This document shows, in pieces, positions 58,658 to 64,000 of a stretch of 64,000 bases of DNA. Made by a program: the position numbers and the translations under genes. The notes beneath the pieces are model-generated. The model ran no database searches and was not told where the DNA came from. It worked only from the letters and a program-made list of their open reading frames with translations. Origin of the DNA: Meconema thalassinum (lineage: Eukaryota > Arthropoda > Insecta > Orthoptera > Tettigoniidae); the NCBI GenBank assembly GCA_946902985.2, contig OX336388.2, positions 1,209,782,609 to 1,209,846,608 of the forward strand, written 5' to 3'. Each line of letters opens with the position of its first letter. Position 1 is the stretch's first letter.

Positions 58658-60247
58658 TCATCGCAATCTGAGAGTACGAAACCTTGTCACAATTGATAGC
58701 AGATCTTGTTGAACGGTAGGTCCCACCGCGAGAGTGTCATTAAGTGAAACGCCGTTGTCAGTTTTGCAGGAAGCATCGAATACAACTCGTGTTTTAGTAG
58801 TGGTACTCTCAGCCTTCAATACTGCATGATGAGGGAGATAGCAGCATGCTTCTTCGTCCTGGCTTATATCTGGAGCCAACTTCATATGACCCAGGTTCTC
58901 ATACTCCTCCATGAATCTCACGTAATCTGCACGCAGATCAGGTCTCTTCTCGAATCTCTGTTCCAGTAGTCTGAATCGTTTCTCCGCTATTTTGTAAGAT
59001 TTTCCAAGTTGTAGACTTTCTTCTCTTGTAGGTAATCTTACACTGAAACGTCCGCTGTCGTCCCGCCTGGTGTGAGTTGTGAAATGCTCCTCGCAATACT
59101 GCTCTTCCTTGGTTAAGTTGGTTCTTCTAGTTGTCACTTCTTCTATCGACCAGAATTTTTCCATCTTCCTGTCGAGGTCATCGTCCTGTCTGAGGAAAAA
59201 TGATGAAGTGGGTGGTGCTTCCGCCTTCTTACTGGTCCGATCCTGGGATTTTATGGGACCTGACAGTATCCATCCCAGGGCGGTATTCTTCAAAATGGGT
59301 AATTCACAATTTTTCCGCCACCCTTCTCGCAACAGCTGCATGAAAATCTCTGTACCGATGAGCATATCTACTGATCCTGGCTCGTTGAAGTGAGGATCCG
59401 CTAATGTGATATCTTTAGGTAGGTTCCACGATTTGCAATCAACATAGTTTGCCGGAATATTGCCTGTTATGTGAGGGAGTATAGAACATGTGATAACAGT
59501 TTCAAAATTGGACACGTTAGAACTGATACGAACATCAACACTTTGAGATGCAGTTACCGCAGTGTTATTTATACCACTAATTGGAATACAGCTTCTGTGT
59601 CGTTGCAACTTAAGCTTACTTGCAAGTGACTCCGTTATAAAATGGGACTGTGATCCATTGTCGAGTAGCGCTCGGCACTGGTGAACTCTACCATTGTTGT
59701 CTGCCACTCCTATTACTGCAGTAGACAGCATTATTTGTGACTGTGGCTTGAATTTAAGTGTGCAGTAACTTGCCTTACTATGCCCTTCTTCGTCTTCTCG
59801 AATACCTCTACCAGCTGGGGCATCCCTGTCTGTAGTCATTTGACTGCTTGTGGGACTGTCGAAATGAATTAGGGTATGATGTCTGCCTTGGCATCTCTTA
59901 CACCTATCAGATTTGCATATGCTGACATTATGATGTCTAAAACAGTTAAAGCACAGACCCTTCCTTTTGACAAAATCATACCGTTGTCTTACGCTAGCCT
60001 TCAGAAAACCCTCACACCGATGTACCGGGTGATCTGCATCACAAAAATCACACTTCCCCCTTGTAGATACGTATGAGCTAACTCGACCTGGATTGTCATT
60101 GTTACTCACATGTTGATTCTTGGGTGGATTTGCTGTGTTTCCCCTTTGTTCCCGTGTTGCCATCATTAGCTCCAACAGTTGTGCCCTCTCTTCCAAAAAC
60201 GTGGATACCTCACTGAGTCTTGGAAAATTATCGCTGGGAGCCTTCAT
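58658..60247 (-). pseudogene. BEL gag C-part, protease and RT start
   Basis: 529 open codons. Zinc knuckles are near residues 66-79 (CDFCDADHPVHRC), 99-111 (CFNCFRHHNVSIC) and 116-125. The aspartic protease motif is LLDNGSQSHF at ~194-203, with Asn where most aspartic proteases have Thr or Ser. The RT begins with YLPHHAVLKAES and RVVFDASCKTDNGVSLND. It ends at 58658 because of a frameshift inside the RT near 58660-58700. Confidence 0.85.
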
Positions 60248-61057
60248 TTCCTACTCTTTACGGGTAGCGGGATCTAACTTATCTAACATAAGCTGCTGAA
60301 GTAAGACTTCATGTAGCGGCACTGAAAGGTTGAGATTTTGAATAGCATTCAAATTGCTTACTAAGTGGTTGTTCAATTTCCTAAGATCAGATGCTGTGTC
60401 TTTGTGACAAGTAGGTAACGACAACAGAGCCTTGATGTGTTGTGTTGCTATCAATTTTCTGTTGTTGTACCTCTTGCACACGATTTCCCAAGCTACTGGA
60501 AAGTTAGGGTTAGAAATAGGGATATTTTGAATCAGTTAGTGAGGTTCACCCTTAAGTGCGGACAGTAGATAGTGAAAACGTTGGATGTTTGATAGTTTTA
60601 AATTATCAACAATTAATGCCTGAAAGGTGTCCTGGAAATATGTCCACGTCTCATATTGTCCATGAAATGTAGGGAGGTTAATGACGGGCAATCGTAACTC
60701 CAAGGAAGCCTGTTGTGAATTACCGCAAGAATGCTGAGATAATTGATCGTTATTCTGCTCTGAAGTTATGCTCCGATCTATAAGTGTAGTCATTTTGGCT
60801 TCTAAATCATATTAGTTTTCTTCGAACTGTTCCCTATCCTGTTCATGGGTTACACTATTTTCGTCGTCATTAATTTCAAGCTTACATTGTACATGCTTAT
60901 ATTCTTCCTAGAGTGAAGGCAATTGCTTCAGCCTGCTACGTAATGTATTAATATCGGAGCCTGCCACAAACTTGTCTGCATATTTACTGATACGTGTCAG
61001 TGATCCTTTAATGACCGCTCGTTGTTTTACCAACAGGTTTTTCTCACTAGACTCCAT
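60248..61057 (-). pseudogene. BEL gag N-terminal part
   Basis: Gag forms the particle. The start is ATG at 61057 (MESSEKNLLVKQRAVIKGSL). The frame is shared with the following 58658-60247 part but broken by four in-frame stops: at about 60909, 60810, 60536-60538 and 60248-60250. LRLPVINLPTFHGQYETWTY (about 60700-60640) is the conserved DUF1759-type gag motif of BEL/Pao elements. No frameshift in this part. Confidence 0.82.
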
Positions 61058-61286
61058 GATAAGTTAGGAAAAGGAAATAAATACAAGGATTGACTGACCT
61101 CGGTATACTGCTATGATATGCACTTATCCTATAATCCTTTGTGTCCTCCCCATCGTGTACAGCATGCCGCCGAGAAGATGTTGCACGTGCTCCAATATTC
61201 TCGCCACAGGATGTCCGCACTCGGAAAGTATACTCAAATGCACCGGAGGACCACGTAATATTCTAGCATTACGACACTTTCACAAA

Positions 61287-61304
61287 TCCGGCCCGGTATG
61301 ACCA
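61287..61304 (-). other. BEL primer-binding site
   Basis: Minus-strand TGGTCATACCGGGCCGGA directly follows the 5' LTR, starting with TGG to pair with a tRNA CCA end. The tRNA identity was not determined. Confidence 0.6.
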
Positions 61305-61674
61305 TGTTCCTTTCTCTCCCGGAACGATTCCTGGTACCATGCAGTGACCAGGAGATGCTCGCTGGTTATGTATGTTCAGGTTAGCAGAATTCAAAAATAA
61401 TACGTTACACACACATTAATATTTAAACTATATATTTAAACATATATCACAACTAAATACACTGGCTGTAGCCGTGATGGCCACGATTTAGTTCGTTCCC
61501 TTTCAAGCCGCGCCATGCTTGTTCTGATGTAAGCCAGCCATGTGCTGCATGCCTCGAGCAGTCTGGAGTCGCGCCAGGTCACATGATCACGCGGCCAGCC
61601 GACAAACCCCGAGACAGGGCGTCAAGGAAGTGCTGCCGAGAGCAACGCAGCGGAGCACTGAGTAACTACCAACA
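61305..61674 (-). repeat. BEL 5' LTR (370 bp)
   Basis: Right copy, 5' in element orientation, ending in the TSD ACCAG on the plus strand. In element orientation it starts TGTTGGTAGTTACTCAG. Confidence 0.93.
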
Positions 61675-63100
61675 ACCAGGTATAGATGATATACCGATTG
61701 AGTTGCTACACTGCATAGGAGATGAAGGTCTGATCAGGTTATTTCACTTGGTGTGTAGGATTCATGAGACAGGTGAGGTACCCTCTGATTTCAAGAAGAA
61801 TGTAATCATCCCTATACCGACGAAAGTAGGAGCTGACAGATGTGAGGATTACCGTACAATCAGCTTGATTACTCATGCTTCAAAGATCCTGTCTAGAATA
61901 ATTTACAAGAGGATGGAAAGCCAGATAGAAGCGGAGTTTGGTTTCAGGAGAAATATAGGAACAAGGGAAGCTGTACTAAGTCTTAGGCCGATTTTGGAAG
62001 GTAGAATAAGAAAAGATAAGAGAACGTTCATGGTATTTGTAGATTTAGAAAAGGCTTTTGATAACGTTGATTGGACTAAATTGATTGACATTTTGAAAAT
62101 GATTGGAATAAAGTACCGGGATAGGAGGGTGATCTACAATCTGTACAGAAACCAGACAGCAGTCATTCGAGCTGATGGACATGAGAGAGGAGCTGGTATT
62201 CACAAAGGTGTGAGGCAAGGCTGCAACTTATCACCCAATTTTTTCAATCTTTACATTGAACAAGCAATGAAGGAAATTAGAGAGAAATTTAAAGTGGGGG
62301 TGAAGATTCAAGGAGAAATAAATTCAACTCTGAGATTTTCTGATGACATCCTCATCTTGGCCGACACGCCTCAGGATTTGAATGAGTTTTTGAATGGTAT
62401 GGACTCCGTCTTGAGGAAAGAATTCATGATGAAAATTAATAAATGTAAAACTAAAATATTGGAATGCAGCCGCAATAAATCAGAAATCTCTAAGGACATC
62501 AAAGTGATAGGGGAGAAACTAAAGGAACTAGGAGACTTCTGTTACTTAGGAAGCAAAATAACCAGTGATAGACGAAGCAAAGAGGATATAAAAAGTAGGT
62601 TGACTCAGGCAAGGAAAGCATTTCTACAGAAAAGAAATCTGTTGACATCGAATATAGATTTAGGTATTAGGAAGTCATTTTTGAAAACCTTTGTCTGGAA
62701 CGTCACACTCTATGGAAGTGAAACTTGGACTATTGGTGCAGAAGAAAAGAGGAGAATTGAAGCGTTTGAAATGTGGTGTTACAGAAGAATGATGAAGATC
62801 AGATGGGTAGATAGGGTTACAAACGAAGAGGTACTAAGACGAGTGGGAGAGGAGAGATGTTTCTGGCGAATGCTAATGAAGGAAAGAGATAGGTTGGTAG
62901 GACACGTACTAAGACACCCAGGAATAGCAAGCTTAGTTATGGAAGGAAGGGTCGAGGACAAGAACTGTAGGGGTAGACCAAGGTTAGAATATGTTAAACA
63001 GATTGCCTCGGATGTAGGGTGTGGTAGCTATGTAGAGATGAAACGATTAACTCAGGACAGGGAGGCATGGAGGGCTGCATCAAACCAGTCAAAAGAATGA
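61675..63100 (+). pseudogene. RTE-like LINE copy 2, RT and C-terminal part
   Basis: An open frame through the whole RT: DLEKAFDNVDW, GVRQGCNLSPNFFNLY, LRFSDDILIL and the tail MMKIRWVDRVTNEE, WRAASNQSK, with the stop at 63098-63100. Relative to copy 1 it lacks 15 bases (5 codons, LGEDQ region, near 61936), a block just before the conserved FGFRR motif; FADD is FSDD. Upstream codons in the same frame come from the BEL LTR and are not part of the gene. Internally intact, but severed from its start. Confidence 0.85.
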
Positions 63101-63119
63101 AGACTCAAACAACAACTAC

Positions 63120-63885
63120 AGATGATATGTAGGGCGACCGTTTAGTGTTGAGATGAGATTTCTGCAGTCCACACCACGGCTGTGCCGAGCTTGTGAATTC
63201 TCCGTGTGATGTTAAATGGAGACATAACAGTGTTGTTTTTGCATTTTTCATTACATTGAATTTTTGTTATTGGAATTATTGCTTTCTGAGTTTCAATGAT
63301 TCTTGCATTGATATTGTACTTCATTCTCATATTACTATGAAGTTAAAAGTATTGGTTCAGTGTTCATATTGAAAGTTGTATTTATACCTTTCAAAAACAA
63401 TAACAATACATTTTCTAATTATTTGTGGGTTTTATGTGGAAGTTGGCATTCAAAGTTACAAAGTTCACTCCATTTTATGCATTAAGGGGACTTCTGCAAT
63501 ACTAATATCTGTCATTGTTTCATAATCTATGCATTGTATTTTGTATTTTCGTGGACTGAAGTGTGCATTAGTATAGACGTCATCACTGGCAGAATCGTAA
63601 AACCTAGATTGACATTTTCCATCACCTATGCAGTTCTTTCCTTCTCTTGTTATATCTAGAAAGTATCAAAAGTCCCCTATCAACATCAAGCGATTCACAT
63701 ATTACGGGGTGACGCGTGGTCAGCATGACAGGCCCCCTCTGTCGTTAATCTTGACTTCCTTGCATATCGGATCAGTTACTCAATTGACCTCACGAGGCTG
63801 AGTGCTCCTGTTCCAGCCCTCACGTCAGTTTCTAAAACCCCGGGAATCGGGTGAGAGGCAGGCGTGCTTCTCGGGACCGGCAACT
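63120..63885. other. Non-coding stretch
   Basis: No coding family recognised. AT-rich 3' flank of LINE copy 2. Confidence 0.4.
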
Positions 63886-64000
63886 GAAGTGTTTGTAGTT
63901 AAGATTAGGATTGGAAAGGAAGTGGTCGTAGCCTTGAGTGAGGGACAAGTGGGAAATCATGGAATATCATTTCTAGAATGCGAATTATGCAATTGGACCC
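63886..64000 (-). repeat. SINE fragment at window edge
   Basis: TTGGAAAGGAAGTGGTCGTA, GCCTTGAGTGAGGGACAAG resembles the minus-strand SINE body at 1-90 (TGGGAAAGGAAAG, GTGGCCTAGAGTTAGGGACC). Partial; runs toward the right edge. Confidence 0.45.

Larger units (their letters stand above)
53152..61674 (-). mobile_element. BEL/Pao LTR retrotransposon inserted in LINE copy 2
   Basis: The LTRs (TGTTCC...CCAACA on the plus strand) flank a minus-strand gag-pol. A 5-bp duplication ACCAG lies on both sides (53147-53151, 61675-61679), and the LINE reads straight through when one copy is removed. The order gag, protease, RT, RNase H, then integrase with a DUF5641-type end is that of BEL/Pao. It is itself split by the Helentron-like element at 55220-57255. 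Many stops; LTRs differ at about 5% by eye, so it is moderately old. Confidence 0.93.
52048..63119 (+). mobile_element. RTE-like LINE copy 2, 5'-truncated and split by BEL element
   Basis: The left piece 52048-53151 matches copy 1 from about 7004 (TATATGCCTACCAGTCAAGC) to about 8112. The right piece 61675-63119 continues from there to the (CAA)n tail. The join is at ACCAG, duplicated on both sides of the inserted BEL element. The endonuclease N-terminal part is absent: ordinary 5' truncation at insertion. Confidence 0.88.

Noticed and set aside
61583..61674. N-terminal extension of the RT frame ending at 63100
   Set aside because: These codons lie in the BEL LTR and are joined to the LINE only by the insertion event.

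Overview
The window looks like gene-free, transposon-packed DNA from an animal, almost certainly an insect. Every recognisable protein piece belongs to a mobile element: RTE-like and I-like LINEs, Ty3/Gypsy and BEL/Pao LTR retrotransposons, hAT, and a Helentron-like element. Several tRNA-derived SINEs resemble, from memory, families common in large polyneopteran (grasshopper/cricket-type) genomes; that placement is inference. No intact host gene, rRNA, CRISPR array or convincing functional tRNA was found.

Layout. 0-6.4 kb: SINE pieces, a foldback MITE, two LINE 3' ends and AT-rich filler. 6.4-9.6 kb: a nearly full-length RTE-like LINE with one nonsense codon and one frameshift. 9.97-10.7 kb: remnant of an acidic/basic ORF. 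12.2-32.5 kb: two ~1-kb repeat units, the first split by an 18.2-kb minus-strand Gypsy element with exceptionally long (3.7 kb) LTRs; that element is itself split inside its RT by a 3,991-bp solo LTR of a related family. 32.65-34.2 kb: a Helentron/HINE-like element carrying a ~293-bp tandem array. 36.0-37.0 kb: broken minus-strand ORF with an SDGCGGQNKNK motif. 37.1-49.8 kb: a foldback DNA element (8-bp target duplication, ~0.7-kb arms) whose left arm has been invaded by a full-length I-like LINE, a 4.2-kb element with a 638-bp tandem array, a SINE and an 889-bp hAT. 52.0-63.1 kb: a second RTE-like copy split by a BEL/Pao element, which is split by a second HINE-like element, which carries a SINE: a four-level nest.

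The elements do not form a functional pathway. Their value is archaeological. Target duplications, paralogous empty sites and interrupted reading frames date the insertions relative to each other and define element ends precisely. By eye the Gypsy LTR pair differs at about 1% of positions and the BEL pair at about 5%, so the Gypsy insertion is probably younger.
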